From: Methanotrichaceae archaeon
GTDB taxonomy: Archaea > Halobacteriota > Methanosarcinia > Methanotrichales > Methanotrichaceae
NCBI GenBank assembly: GCA_013178225.1
Contig: JABLXE010000005.1
Span: 62,001-126,000 of the forward strand
DNA length: 64,000 nt
Direction: 5' to 3'
Translations under genes and position numbers: made by a program
Notes under the pieces: model-generated
What the model saw: only the letters and a program-made list of their open reading frames with translations
Told to the model about the DNA's origin: nothing
The model's database searches: none
Shown: positions 55,668 to 64,000 of the stretch, in pieces
Layout of the letters: each line of letters begins with the position of its first letter
Position numbering within the stretch: the first letter of the stretch is position 1

Positions 55668-56642
55668 CTATGCCTGAGAGAGTTCGCTGGCTGCAATTTC
55701 CGGCGGAACGGGATTTATGAAGATTCCAGTTCCCTTTTCAAAGCCTGCTATCTTGGTGATCACCGGCTGGACTCTGATGCTCATGTGATAGCCCGATGAA
55801 AGCTGAAAGATCATGCAATTGTAAGGTGGGTCGTCCAGAAGGATTTTCAGACGCCTCAGGACGTCGCCCAGCAAAGACGCGAGATCATGTCTTGCCGGAT
55901 CATCCACCTCCTGAAGATTGCTGATACAGGCCTTAGGAAGCAGCCAGATCTCGTAAGGGCTCATGCTATAATAGGGAGCAATCGCTATCCATCTGCGGTT
56001 CTGCTCGATCAGACGCCTTGATGCGGCCTCTCGCTCGACTATATTGCAATAAGGACAGAAGCCCGATTGAGAGATAGCCGAGACCTCCCGCAAAATGGCA
56101 GGAGGGATCACCGGAAGGGTCACCAGCTGGGTGTGGGTGTGGCTGAGCGACGCTCCGGCCCGGTCGCCCCAGTTCTTGAAGATGGAAACGTAAGCCGTTC
56201 CGGAGTCTTGACAGTGATACATGTACCGGTTACAGTAGACCCGGATCAGAAGCTCCAGCTCGTCCTGGCTGAAGTCTGCCGGGCTTTTCTCGTGATCCGG
56301 TGACTCGACGATCACCTCGTGCCTCCCCCTTCCGGGAAGCGCAATCCATTCAATGGACGGAGGAAGCGGCTCGGGCACCATTGCGGCATACAGGTTCTGA
56401 AACACCCGTGCGCTCCAGGGACGGACCCTGTCGCCCTCAGAATCGGCCAGGATGCCGCCGTCCGTGTAGACCGCCGTTGCCGGTGGGGTCTGATGCTCAT
56501 TTCCGGGGCAGAAAGGGCAGGTCGACGAATCGCCCCGAAAACTCTTCTCCTTTTTGAAGTCTGACGGCCTCTTTCTGCGCTCAGTGGAGATGATGCAATA
56601 CTCGTCCAGGAAATAGTGCCGCCTTATCTCCGGCGTTCCAAT
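55668..56642 (-). CDS. galT: Galactose-1-phosphate uridylyltransferase-like protein
   Basis: About 324 residues of the GalT/HIT-like fold; transfers UMP or phosphate between sugar phosphates. RRHYFLDEYCIISTERRKRPSDF is the N-terminus, the zinc motif CPFCPGNE follows, and the active-site triad is SLSHTHTQLV (H-x-H-x-Q). CPYCNIVERE is a second Zn pair. No ATG/GTG/TTG stands in frame near the expected start: the codon at 56642-56640 is ATT, and the next proper start lies ~40 codons up inside the previous gene. So the start or the sequence is unusual. It is the end gene of the glycogen operon. Confidence 0.82.
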   Translation of the reverse strand: MGTPEIRRHYFLDEYCIISTERRKRPSDFKKEKSFRGDSSTCPFCPGNEHQTPPATAVYTDGGILADSEGDRVRPWSARVFQNLYAAMVPEPLPPSIEWIALPGRGRHEVIVESPDHEKSPADFSQDELELLIRVYCNRYMYHCQDSGTAYVSIFKNWGDRAGASLSHTHTQLVTLPVIPPAILREVSAISQSGFCPYCNIVEREAASRRLIEQNRRWIAIAPYYSMSPYEIWLLPKACISNLQEVDDPARHDLASLLGDVLRRLKILLDDPPYNCMIFQLSSGYHMSIRVQPVITKIAGFEKGTGIFINPVPPEIAASELSQA

Positions 56643-57841
56643 GCCCCCTCGTACAGCGTAAGCGTCCGCTCGGCGGCCTTTTGCCAGGTGAAAAGAGAAA
56701 GCACTCGCTTGCGGGCATTTTGTCCCCATCCCTCGATCTTTTTCGGGTCGTCCAGCAGCAAGTTGATTCCCCAGGCGATGTCCTGCGGGCTGCGCCCGTT
56801 TACGTGAACTCCGGTGGGCTTTTCCGCGGCGGGATTTTCCACGATCTCCGCTAGGCCGCTGGTGCCGGCAGCACCAACCACTGCCGGTTTGGCCATAGCG
56901 GCAGCCTCCAGGCCCACTATGCCGAAAGGCTCGTAAAGGCTCGGAAAGACGCAGATATCCGCCAGCGCGTAATGCAGCATCTTCTCCTGCGGGCTCAGGA
57001 AATCCGTAACAACGGTTGCCAGGCCGGAAGCCTCTGCCTCCTTGGCCGCATGTTCCAGCGATCCCTTGCCGACCACCAGCAAACGGGAACGGGGATGCTT
57101 CTCGACAACATCCGACATGGCGCAAAGAAGCTGGAGTACACCCTTGACCGGCTCCAGCCGCCCCACGAAGAGAATTACGGGATCGCCCTTCGAAAAGCCG
57201 TATCGTTCCCGCAATGCCTGCAGATCCTCCTCTTCGGCCCGTGCGGGATCGAAGAACTCTGCATCCACGCCGTGGTAGCAGACTCCGATCTTCTCTTCTG
57301 CCACACCCAGGCCCACCAGCTCTCGCTTCATGGCTTCCGAGACCGTCAGCACCAGATCGGCCACCTCAGCGCCTCTTTTTTCCAGCGCCACCAGCTGGGA
57401 ATTGGGGTGCTCGGACCGCCCCGCCTCCAGGCCGTGGACGTGATAGATCATGGGAAGGCCCTTCCTCCTGGCGGCCATGCCCCCGAAAAGGCTAAGCCAG
57501 TCATGAGCGACGCAAAGGTCGAAAGGCCCTTCCCTCAGCAGGTCTGAGGCCGCCAGCTGGTTGTAGCTTAAGAGATCAAACAGAAATGAGAGGCCTTCAC
57601 CCCAGGCCAGGCTCTCCGGTGAGAGAAATATCTCCAGGCCGTCTCTCATGGGAACAGGCGTCTCCCGAAATACCTCCACCCCGCCAGAGTCCTCGTAGCC
57701 CTTCAGCTTACCGTCCCCCCAGCTAAAAACCGATACCCTCTGACCTAAGCGGCTCAGCTCTCTGGAGATCAGGTCTACGTACACACCCAGACCGCCGTAA
57801 ACCAAAGGCGGATACTCCATGCTCAGATATGCTATTCTCAT
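56624..57841 (-). CDS. Glycogen synthase-like glycosyltransferase (GT4/GT5)
   Basis: 405 residues. RIAYLSMEYPPLVYGGLGVYVDLI is the KxGGL-type nucleotide-sugar start of GT5/GT4 starch/glycogen synthases; YHVHGLEAGR, FVGRLEPVKGV and PSLYEPFGIVGLEAA complete the active site. It should elongate an alpha-glucan. The frame opens at 57946, but ATG 57841 lies 24 nt after the GT3 gene's stop. It overlaps GalT's 5' end by 19 nt. Confidence 0.85.
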   Translation of the reverse strand: MRIAYLSMEYPPLVYGGLGVYVDLISRELSRLGQRVSVFSWGDGKLKGYEDSGGVEVFRETPVPMRDGLEIFLSPESLAWGEGLSFLFDLLSYNQLAASDLLREGPFDLCVAHDWLSLFGGMAARRKGLPMIYHVHGLEAGRSEHPNSQLVALEKRGAEVADLVLTVSEAMKRELVGLGVAEEKIGVCYHGVDAEFFDPARAEEEDLQALRERYGFSKGDPVILFVGRLEPVKGVLQLLCAMSDVVEKHPRSRLLVVGKGSLEHAAKEAEASGLATVVTDFLSPQEKMLHYALADICVFPSLYEPFGIVGLEAAAMAKPAVVGAAGTSGLAEIVENPAAEKPTGVHVNGRSPQDIAWGINLLLDDPKKIEGWGQNARKRVLSLFTWQKAAERTLTLYEGALERRR

Positions 57842-57864
57842 TCTTATCGCATCCTGCTTGACGG

Positions 57865-59649
57865 CTAAGCTGTGAGGTTCTTGTAGTACTCCAGCACCGG
57901 CTCCTTCCAGCTGAACTGCTTGGCTAGGGAGAAGGACTCCTCGCACAAGAGCCTGTATTTGACCTCGTCCTCCAGGTAGGTCCAGGTGAAGTAGTCCATA
58001 GCCAATGCATAGTCCATCACCATCTCCTGGGGCTGCTGCTCCATATTGTCGACCACGATCACCCCGCCCAATCCCGATACGCGTCTCTTGATCTTCTTGA
58101 GGGCATCGGAAAAGCCTGCAGCCCTGCTGACGATGCTGGGGGTACCCTCCCGTCCGGCCTCAAGGGCCGTGAGCAGGAAGGGCTCGTATTGAGAGGGGAA
58201 TATCCCCGCCACACAGCCGGCCATGATCTCATCGGCTTTCATGCCCAGGCCGCCGTCGTCAGGTCCCACCCACTGCGGATAAAGCATGGCAGCGACCAGC
58301 CTCTTTCCCGAGATCAGCTCTCTCTCATCCAGCCCTCGATCCTTGATCATATTCTCGAGCCGGATCTCATCTCCCACCAGCACCTCGGGGGTGAGATTGA
58401 CAGGGAAGCCCTCGGGCAGCTTTTCCTTGAGCTTAGGGCCGTGAGCGGTGATCAGGAAGCACACCACACGCACCTCTTCTACATGGCGCTGTCCGATCAA
58501 TCTGTGTTTCAGGAGGTGATCCTGCAACACCAGGCCGTCGATCAGCTGGGGGTATCCCTTATTCTCCACTTCAATTCTGGATATGGTGAAGATGGGAATT
58601 ACATTTTCGGGATCGATGGACTTGCCATCGTGAAACTTGAACAGGTTCTCGGATACGAACTTCTGCATCCGCGCTCTGCAGCGATCCTTCTTGGCCCAAT
58701 CGATGTCCTCGCATTCTACGTCTATTCCGTTTCTAACCACGACTCCCTTCATGTGGTAGAAGAGCATGGCCTCCTTCATGGTGGAGTCGCCGACGAAAGT
58801 GACCACGTCCGCATAGCGAGCCAGCGACTCCAGGGTCGCAAAGCCCATAGGAGTTCCAGGATCCATCTTCGAGTCCCCGGAGAGAATCTTGGCCAGAGAT
58901 CTGTGGCCTGCGGTTCTGCCAGGAACGGTGGCATGCAGAGTGGCCATGGTTCTCACCGGCACGCCGAGCTTTTTCAGCCTGGCTATGGCATAAAAGGCTC
59001 CGAACTCATGACAGTGCAAAGAGACGCGGATCTTGGGCATCACCGATTTGGCGAACTCCGAGACCGCTTCATCCTTGTATTTTTCCGTCAGGTCCTCGTG
59101 AGTGAGGGACAGACCTCTCACCAGCTCCGAGACTGCATAGGAGAGATTCAGATAGTGGTTGTACTCACCACCGTAGTTGGCCCTCTCGTACACCATGGAG
59201 TCCAGGCCCAGAAGCTGATAGGCCTCGGTCTTGACGGCATTGTTGAGGGTCAACTGCTGGCCTTTCCAGGCGATCATGTGGGATTGGAAGTTATTGGTGT
59301 TAAAGAGGAGGTATTGAACTGCAATGCCCTCAATCATCCTTTTTGCGCCCACCACCTCTATCCCCTGCGAGGCCAGGCCAGTCAGCACTGATTGCAGATC
59401 CGGTCCGGGGTCCAGCTTATCCAGCGAGGATATGTCGGTAACCCGGTTCTTGCTGGTATGCCAGTCGGACCCGGGAGAGGGATAGTAGGGGCCGGCTACC
59501 AGTATCTTGGTATCTCGGTCGATTTCCCCCCTGGCCGCCAGCCTGGCCAGGGTCACGGCCTCAGCATCGATCACGTTCCAGATGCCGCCCAGCTTGTTGG
59601 AGACGGGACCCCCTTCCTCGGCGGCCAGAACCAGCCATCGCTCAATCAT
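57865..59649 (-). CDS. Glycogen synthase, GT3 (eukaryote-like) type
   Basis: 594 residues of the Gsy family usually seen in eukaryotes and a few prokaryotes: LAAEEGGPVSNKLGGIWNVI at the N-terminus, ANYGGEYNHYLNLSYAVSE, and the acid residues in PSQYEPFLLTALEAGREGTPS. It transfers glucose from UDP-glucose to glycogen. ATG 59649 with GAGGT 7 nt before is the start; the longer frame to 59697 lies in the KaiC gene. Second glycogen synthase type in this operon. Confidence 0.9.
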   Translation of the reverse strand: MIERWLVLAAEEGGPVSNKLGGIWNVIDAEAVTLARLAARGEIDRDTKILVAGPYYPSPGSDWHTSKNRVTDISSLDKLDPGPDLQSVLTGLASQGIEVVGAKRMIEGIAVQYLLFNTNNFQSHMIAWKGQQLTLNNAVKTEAYQLLGLDSMVYERANYGGEYNHYLNLSYAVSELVRGLSLTHEDLTEKYKDEAVSEFAKSVMPKIRVSLHCHEFGAFYAIARLKKLGVPVRTMATLHATVPGRTAGHRSLAKILSGDSKMDPGTPMGFATLESLARYADVVTFVGDSTMKEAMLFYHMKGVVVRNGIDVECEDIDWAKKDRCRARMQKFVSENLFKFHDGKSIDPENVIPIFTISRIEVENKGYPQLIDGLVLQDHLLKHRLIGQRHVEEVRVVCFLITAHGPKLKEKLPEGFPVNLTPEVLVGDEIRLENMIKDRGLDERELISGKRLVAAMLYPQWVGPDDGGLGMKADEIMAGCVAGIFPSQYEPFLLTALEAGREGTPSIVSRAAGFSDALKKIKRRVSGLGGVIVVDNMEQQPQEMVMDYALAMDYFTWTYLEDEVKYRLLCEESFSLAKQFSWKEPVLEYYKNLTA

Positions 59650-59659
59650 TTCGTGGACC

Positions 59660-60391
59660 TCACGGGTAGGGCGAGAGATTCGAGATGGATAGCCCATCGT
59701 CGGATATGTCCAGCACTCTAATGGAGTTGGTGATCTTGGACCCGCGCATCTTCATGATGAAGATGGACCTGATCAGCGAGTTTCCGATCCGCTCTCGATT
59801 CAAGATCGTGGCGGAGTCGGCACCGTACTCCAGGTACTGGTTCATGCCGAAGGCCGTTCCAATGGTAATTACGGACGTCGTGCCGCTGGTGCGCAGGCTC
59901 CCAAAGAGGTCATCTACCAGAGACCTGACCTTGAAGGGAGATTCAACCGATAGGAAAAGAGCGGTCAGGTCGTCAATAAAGAGCCGCTGGGGCTTGAAAT
60001 CCTGGAGCTTTCGCTCCACCATCTTGCGGAAGTTTATCAAAAACTCCACCGGATCGACCTCGATGCTCTTCTGCAGCCTCAGCACCGGATCAGTGACGTC
60101 CACTATGCTCAGCTTGCCCTGCTTTTCCAGGTCGGACAAGTCCCATCCAAAGGAGGATCGCATTTCCCTCTTCAGAAACTCGGCGGTCTCTGAAGGCGTG
60201 ATTATCATCCCCTTCTCCCCAATATCAGCACCGTAATAGATGTACTGACTGGCAAAGACGGTCTTGCCCGAACCGGACGGCCCGGTTATGGTATTAACAG
60301 TTCCCCGGTGGAAGCCACCATCCACCATTTCATCAAAGCCGGGAATCCCGGACTTGACCCTGGGAAACTCATCAGGTTGACTTGTTGCCAA
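59660..60391 (-). CDS. Single-domain KaiC-like ATPase heading the glycogen operon
   Basis: 243 residues. RVKSGIPGFDEMVDGGFHRG opens the KaiC domain; Walker A TGPSGSGKT (residues ~36-44) and Walker B RLFIDDLTALF (~136-146) are intact, and SFKVRSLVDDL shows the later KaiC strand. TTG 60391 is preceded by GGAGCGGT. A TATA box at 60438-60448 drives it with a short leader. It is the first gene of the operon KaiC-GT3-GT4/5-GalT; only 10 nt separate it from GT3, so a control role in glycogen synthesis is plausible. Confidence 0.85.
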   Translation of the reverse strand: MATSQPDEFPRVKSGIPGFDEMVDGGFHRGTVNTITGPSGSGKTVFASQYIYYGADIGEKGMIITPSETAEFLKREMRSSFGWDLSDLEKQGKLSIVDVTDPVLRLQKSIEVDPVEFLINFRKMVERKLQDFKPQRLFIDDLTALFLSVESPFKVRSLVDDLFGSLRTSGTTSVITIGTAFGMNQYLEYGADSATILNRERIGNSLIRSIFIMKMRGSKITNSIRVLDISDDGLSISNLSPYP

Positions 60392-60437
60392 AATAACCGC
60401 TCCCTCATCATTTAAACGCGATAATTGTGCCTCGATC

Positions 60438-60448
60438 CTTATATAATT
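60438..60448 (-). promoter_or_regulatory. TATA box of the KaiC-glycogen operon
   Basis: TTATATAAG on the minus strand lies about 50 nt before TTG 60391, with the likely transcription start near 60418. Confidence 0.45.
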
Positions 60449-60517
60449 TCATTACAAAAGTAGTTAGTCCTTTCGGTAAATGACAAATGCGAAGGATGTA
60501 AATATTTTAGAGGCCAA

Positions 60518-62002
60518 TTGAAGTATTATATGACCGATGTATCCCTCTGCTTTGAGGTTCACCAGCCTCTGCGATTGAAAAAGAATTTCTTTTGGGAGAA
60601 GTCGATCTTCAAGAGGAACATCCCCGGCCTCTTGGAATTCTATTTTGACGACGGAGAAAACAGGCGGATTTTCGATCGCGTCTCCTCCAAGTGCTATCTG
60701 CCGGCCAACCGGGTTATTTTGGACTGCATCCGCAAGTTTTTGCACACGGAGCGGCCCTTCAAGGTTGCCTACAGCTTGTCAGGTGTTTTCCTGGAACAGT
60801 GCCGGCGGTACAACCCCCAGGTTCTGGACTCATTCATAAAGCTGGTTGATAGCGGCGGCGTGGAGCTGATGGAGCAGACCTACTATCATTCGCTGGTAAG
60901 CCTCTTTGACTCCCCGGCAGAGTTCTACGAGCAGGTGAAGATGCACCGAGAGCTGATCTGGGACATATTCGGAACCAGGCCCCAGACTTTCGAGAACACC
61001 GAGCTGATCTACAGCGACCGGATCGCCGAACTGGTTGCGCCCCTGGGATACAAGGCCATCTTCACCGAGGGAGTCATCGCCGATCCCAACTATGTGTACA
61101 AAGCCCAGGATCAGGATCTGGCCCTGCTGCTCCGCAACTACCAGCTCACCGACGACATAGGATTTCGGTTCTCTTCCCGGTGGTGGGAAGAGTATCCGCT
61201 GACCGCCGACAAGTACGCAGCCTGGCTGGCAAATACGCCCGGCCAGTGCATCAATCTGTTCTGCGATTACGAGACCTTCGGCGAGCACCAATGGGAGGAG
61301 ACCGGGATATTCGAATTCCTGCGCCACCTCCCACAGGCTGTCCTGAAGTGGGACAATTTGCGGTTCTCCACTCCCGCCGAGCTGGCCCGTCAGTACGCTC
61401 CGGAAAGAGAGCTGAGCGTGAAGGAGCCCGTTTCCTGGGCGGACCTGGAGAGGGATACCAGCTGCTGGCTGGGAAACTCGCTGCAGCAGGCCTGCTTTCT
61501 TTACTTAAAGCAGCTGGAAATGCCGGTGAAGGAGAGCCAGGACCGGATGCTTATGGAGATCTGGAGGCTTTTCGGGCTCTCGGATCATCTTTACTACATG
61601 TTCACCCACGGTGGGGGCCCGGGCGAAGTGCACAGCTACTTCAGCCCTTACGGCAACCCCTACGACGCAGCGGTGACCTACTTCAGCGTGCTGGCCGACT
61701 TTCACAGCCGCCTGAAGGACGAACTGGTGCTGGCCGATCAGCCCTTTCGCTTCGCCACCGGAGTAGACGAGTTCACAGGACAGGAGGCCTGGAGCCTGGC
61801 AGGACTCCTCCGGATAATGCCCGATGTGGAGGCAAGCTCGCTCGAATATCACACCAGGCGAGGAGATCTCACCTCCTGGGCTCGATTCAGCCTGAGACGG
61901 GAGGAACTGGCCGATAGAATATCGAAATTGTCAAGCCTCAAGGGCGAGGCTTTGAGAGAGGGGCTGCTGCGGGCGGCGGCCTCCGCCCTGGAGGAGAGAT
62001 GA
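60518..62002 (+). CDS. GH57 glycoside hydrolase (alpha-amylase/glucanotransferase type)
   Basis: 494 residues, a (beta/alpha)7 enzyme cutting or moving alpha-1,4-glucan. VSLCFEVHQPLRLKK is conserved region 1, TFENTELIYSD the putative region 3 area, FCDYETFGEHQWEETG region 4 with the acid/base Asp/Glu, and PFRFATGVDEFTGQEAW the C-terminal part. The nucleophile is likely a Glu in FENTELIY. Start is TTG 60518 behind GAGGCC; ATG 60530 is the alternative. It overlaps the debranching gene by 4 nt. Confidence 0.87.
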   Translation: MKYYMTDVSLCFEVHQPLRLKKNFFWEKSIFKRNIPGLLEFYFDDGENRRIFDRVSSKCYLPANRVILDCIRKFLHTERPFKVAYSLSGVFLEQCRRYNPQVLDSFIKLVDSGGVELMEQTYYHSLVSLFDSPAEFYEQVKMHRELIWDIFGTRPQTFENTELIYSDRIAELVAPLGYKAIFTEGVIADPNYVYKAQDQDLALLLRNYQLTDDIGFRFSSRWWEEYPLTADKYAAWLANTPGQCINLFCDYETFGEHQWEETGIFEFLRHLPQAVLKWDNLRFSTPAELARQYAPERELSVKEPVSWADLERDTSCWLGNSLQQACFLYLKQLEMPVKESQDRMLMEIWRLFGLSDHLYYMFTHGGGPGEVHSYFSPYGNPYDAAVTYFSVLADFHSRLKDELVLADQPFRFATGVDEFTGQEAWSLAGLLRIMPDVEASSLEYHTRRGDLTSWARFSLRREELADRISKLSSLKGEALREGLLRAAASALEER

Positions 62003-63858
62003 GCCTGTTCTCAAGTTTTGAGGAGGGGACGACTCCGGAGTGGCTGCTGTCCAACGGCCTCGGCGGGTACGCGTCTTCGACCGCTGTTGGGGCCAATACC
62101 CGCGCCTACCACGGACTGCTGGTGGCGGCCATGTCTCCGCCGGTCGAACGGACGCTTCTTCTTTCATCCCTGGACGAGGAGCTGAACGGGATCGCTCTGG
62201 CCAATCATCAATATCCTGGAGCCATCCACCCCCAGGGCTTCAAGTTCCTGCAGGACTTCCGGCAGGATCCACTGCCCCGTTTCTCTTACCGGGCGGACGG
62301 CCTGGAGGTCGAGAAGACCGTCTGCATGGTTTGCGGCGAGAATACGGTCCTGATCAGATACCGGCTGAACGGCCAGGGCCGCATGCGGGTGGTGCCGCTG
62401 GTTCACTGCCGGAGCTTTCATGCAGCCACCGGCCTTCCGGCTATCAGCCAGGAGCCGGCCGCCCAGGGCACCTTCCTTGACGCTGGCTGCCGCACGGCCC
62501 TGCTCTCGGACAAAGCCCGCTTCACCGCCAGAGAAGATGTCTACAGGAGCTTCGAATACCAGGCGGAGCGTCTTCGCGGGCTGTCCTGGAGAGAGGACCT
62601 CTTCAGCCCGGGCCATTTCGACCTGGAATTTGCTGGAGAGACCACCTTTTTCATAATGGCCTCCACCTGGCGGACTTCTATGCCGGACGCGGAAAGGGCG
62701 TTCGAGTCCGTGATGGCTCGGCACAACGGCCTGAAGGCCCCTGTTCCGGAGCTGGCCAGTGCTGCTGACAGCTTCGTGGTTCGCAGGGGAACCGGCAGAA
62801 GCATCATCGCCGGATACCACTGGTTCGACGACTGGGGCCGGGACGCCATGGTCGCGCTGCCTGGCCTGCTGCTGACCACAGGAAGGTTCGAGGAGGCAAG
62901 AGAGGTCCTGAAGACCTTTGCCGGTTCCATGAAGGACGGGGTCCTGCCCAACGACCTGGGTGCCGGGTCCTACAACACTGTGGACGCTTCTTTGTGGTTT
63001 GTCAGGGCGGTCGGCAGCTATTTCCGCTACACGAAAGACCTGCAGTTCCTGCGCCAGATGTGGCCGGCCTTAAAAAGCGTGGTCCGGCGCTACTCGGGAA
63101 AAGGAGAAGGCTTCGGGATGGACTCCGACGGCCTGATCGCCTCCGGCCCGGCTCTGACCTGGATGGATGCCCGCGTGAACGGAAGAGCGGTGACTCCCCG
63201 GGAAGGAAAGGCCTGCGATATCAACGCCCTGTGGTACCAGAGCCTCACCATGGCCGCCACGCTGGCGGAAGCCCTGGACGAGCCCTGGGACGTGACACTG
63301 GCCGATCGGGTGAAGGAGAGCTACCAGCACTTCTGGAACGCCGAGAGGGGCTGCCTGTTCGATGTCCTGGACCACGAAGATGCATCTATTCGTCCCAACC
63401 AGATATTTGCCGCGGCAATTCCCGATCTCCTGCCACTCATCAAGAGAAAGAGCATCTTAGAAGTGGTGACTCGCGAACTGCTCACCCCTTACGGCCTCCG
63501 TACCCTTTCACCCAACGATTACCGCTACACCGGACGCTACCGGGGCGGTCCGGAGGAAAGGGATTTCGCCTACCACCAGGGAACGGTCTGGCCCTGGCTG
63601 ATGGGGCCCTACATCAGCGCCCTGGTCTCAACCAGCGAGTATTCGCAGCAGAGCCGGGAAAAGGCCGGAGAGCTGCTGAGGCCGCTTATAAATCTCAACT
63701 CTTCGGGGATGGACACCATTCCCGAGGTGTTCGACGGCGACCTTCCCCAGATGCCAGGAGGCTGCATATCCCAGGCCTGGTCGGTAGCCGAGATCCTCAG
63801 GGCCTGGCATGAAGACGTGAATGGCGGTCAAGAAAATGCTTATCTGCGGGACGATTAG
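61999..63858 (+). CDS. Glycogen debranching enzyme (amylo-alpha-1,6-glucosidase)
   Basis: 619 residues. The N-terminal GDE_N beta domain has WLLSNGLGGYASSTAVGANTR; the C-terminal (alpha/alpha)6 GDE_C domain shows WFDDWGRDAMVALPG, with the catalytic Asp, then NDLGAGSYNTVDASLWF and FAYHQGTVWPW. It removes alpha-1,6 branches. ATG 61999 overlaps the GH57 stop (ATGA). The pair GH57-debranching is the catabolic arm facing the synthetic operon on the other strand. Confidence 0.93.
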   Translation: MSLFSSFEEGTTPEWLLSNGLGGYASSTAVGANTRAYHGLLVAAMSPPVERTLLLSSLDEELNGIALANHQYPGAIHPQGFKFLQDFRQDPLPRFSYRADGLEVEKTVCMVCGENTVLIRYRLNGQGRMRVVPLVHCRSFHAATGLPAISQEPAAQGTFLDAGCRTALLSDKARFTAREDVYRSFEYQAERLRGLSWREDLFSPGHFDLEFAGETTFFIMASTWRTSMPDAERAFESVMARHNGLKAPVPELASAADSFVVRRGTGRSIIAGYHWFDDWGRDAMVALPGLLLTTGRFEEAREVLKTFAGSMKDGVLPNDLGAGSYNTVDASLWFVRAVGSYFRYTKDLQFLRQMWPALKSVVRRYSGKGEGFGMDSDGLIASGPALTWMDARVNGRAVTPREGKACDINALWYQSLTMAATLAEALDEPWDVTLADRVKESYQHFWNAERGCLFDVLDHEDASIRPNQIFAAAIPDLLPLIKRKSILEVVTRELLTPYGLRTLSPNDYRYTGRYRGGPEERDFAYHQGTVWPWLMGPYISALVSTSEYSQQSREKAGELLRPLINLNSSGMDTIPEVFDGDLPQMPGGCISQAWSVAEILRAWHEDVNGGQENAYLRDD

Positions 63859-63871
63859 GAAGAGCTGAAGC

Positions 63872-64000
63872 ATGAAGGTCCTCTTCTTCGACCCCTTCTC
63901 CGGAGCATCGGGCGACATGATCATGGGCAGCCTGATCGACCTTGGAGCCGATGCGGCCGCCATCACAAGAACGGTGGAATCGGTGGGCTGCACTCTCGAA
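63872..64000 (+). CDS. larC: Nickel-pincer cofactor synthesis protein LarC, N-terminal part (cut by window edge)
   Basis: The visible 43 codons read [19 protein letters not shown] and then [19 protein letters not shown], the invariable start of the LarC (DUF111) family, which inserts nickel into the pincer nucleotide cofactor. It starts 13 nt after the debranching stop with ATG 63872, but no lar partner is in view. The 3' end lies outside. Confidence 0.9.
   Translation, partial: MKVLFFDPFSGASGDMIMGSLIDLGADAAAITRTVESVGCTLE

Noticed and set aside
56624-57125. N-terminal extension of GalT into the glycogen synthase gene
   Set aside because: The extension is the out-of-frame shadow of the GT4/5 gene and has no domain character.

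Overview
The window reads as the chromosome of an aceticlastic or methyl-using methanogenic archaeon, most likely Methanothrix (Methanosaeta) or a close relative in the Methanosarcinales. The evidence is direct: a complete eight-gene mtr operon (E-D-C-B-A-F-G-H), F420-dependent methylene-H4MPT dehydrogenase, the methyl-CoM reductase activator ATPase AtwA, a methanogenesis marker protein, two F420 biosynthesis genes (cofG, cofD), archaeal lipid genes (G1P dehydrogenase, CarS), the archaeal mevalonate route, RadA/RPA, bacterial-type gyrase, TATA/BRE promoters, and an intron-bearing tRNA-Gly. The genus is inference; the archaeal methanogen identity is firm. No IS, prophage or CRISPR array is visible.

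Layout. 0-6 kb: end of metG, atwA, then RPA-radA-HAD phosphatase in tight order. 6-18 kb: accessory zone with small soluble proteins, two YkgJ-type cysteine-cluster proteins, a peptidase, DUF72, several secreted proteins, a half-size MFS protein, a surface protein split by a poly-A frameshift, and two genes below 60 codons (a 35-aa membrane protein and a 52-aa zinc-ribbon protein). 18-22 kb: gyrB-gyrA. 22.6-26.5 kb: an Lrp-type RAM protein, then regulator-HMG-CoA synthase-thiolase-DUF35 (the first steps of mevalonate synthesis) and tRNA-Gly. 26.5-27 kb: a hairpin-rich spacer and a 28-aa membrane protein. 27-34 kb: carS, the mtr operon, a third YkgJ protein and a second copy of the 35-aa membrane protein. 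34-40 kb (minus): methanogenesis marker 12, then a six-gene operon UPF0179-cofG-2TM protein-sepF-zpr1-cofD, then G1P dehydrogenase and an orphan ABC ATPase. 41-47.6 kb: MgtE, Mtd, HisC, both subunits of phosphomevalonate dehydratase, and stand-alone MtrH-like and soluble MtrA-like proteins. 47.8-52 kb: a winged-helix protein with a double KaiC/GvpD-like ATPase, and cooS-cooF. 52-54 kb: two secreted proteins and tRNA-Thr. 54-64 kb: a glycogen/alpha-glucan cluster (three glycosyltransferases, GalT-like, a KaiC ATPase, GH57, debranching enzyme) and the start of larC.

How it fits together. The core supports methyl transfer at the sodium-pumping Mtr step, F420 chemistry, ether-lipid synthesis from acetyl-CoA, and carbon storage as glycogen. 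CooSF adds CO/ferredoxin chemistry. The most unusual material is the pair of 35-aa membrane proteins with a conserved leader, the GGCCAA-rich hairpin spacer beside a 28-aa membrane protein, the duplicated soluble MtrA/MtrH pair beside a regulator, the KaiC protein sitting inside the glycogen operon, and the poly-A frameshift in a surface protein.
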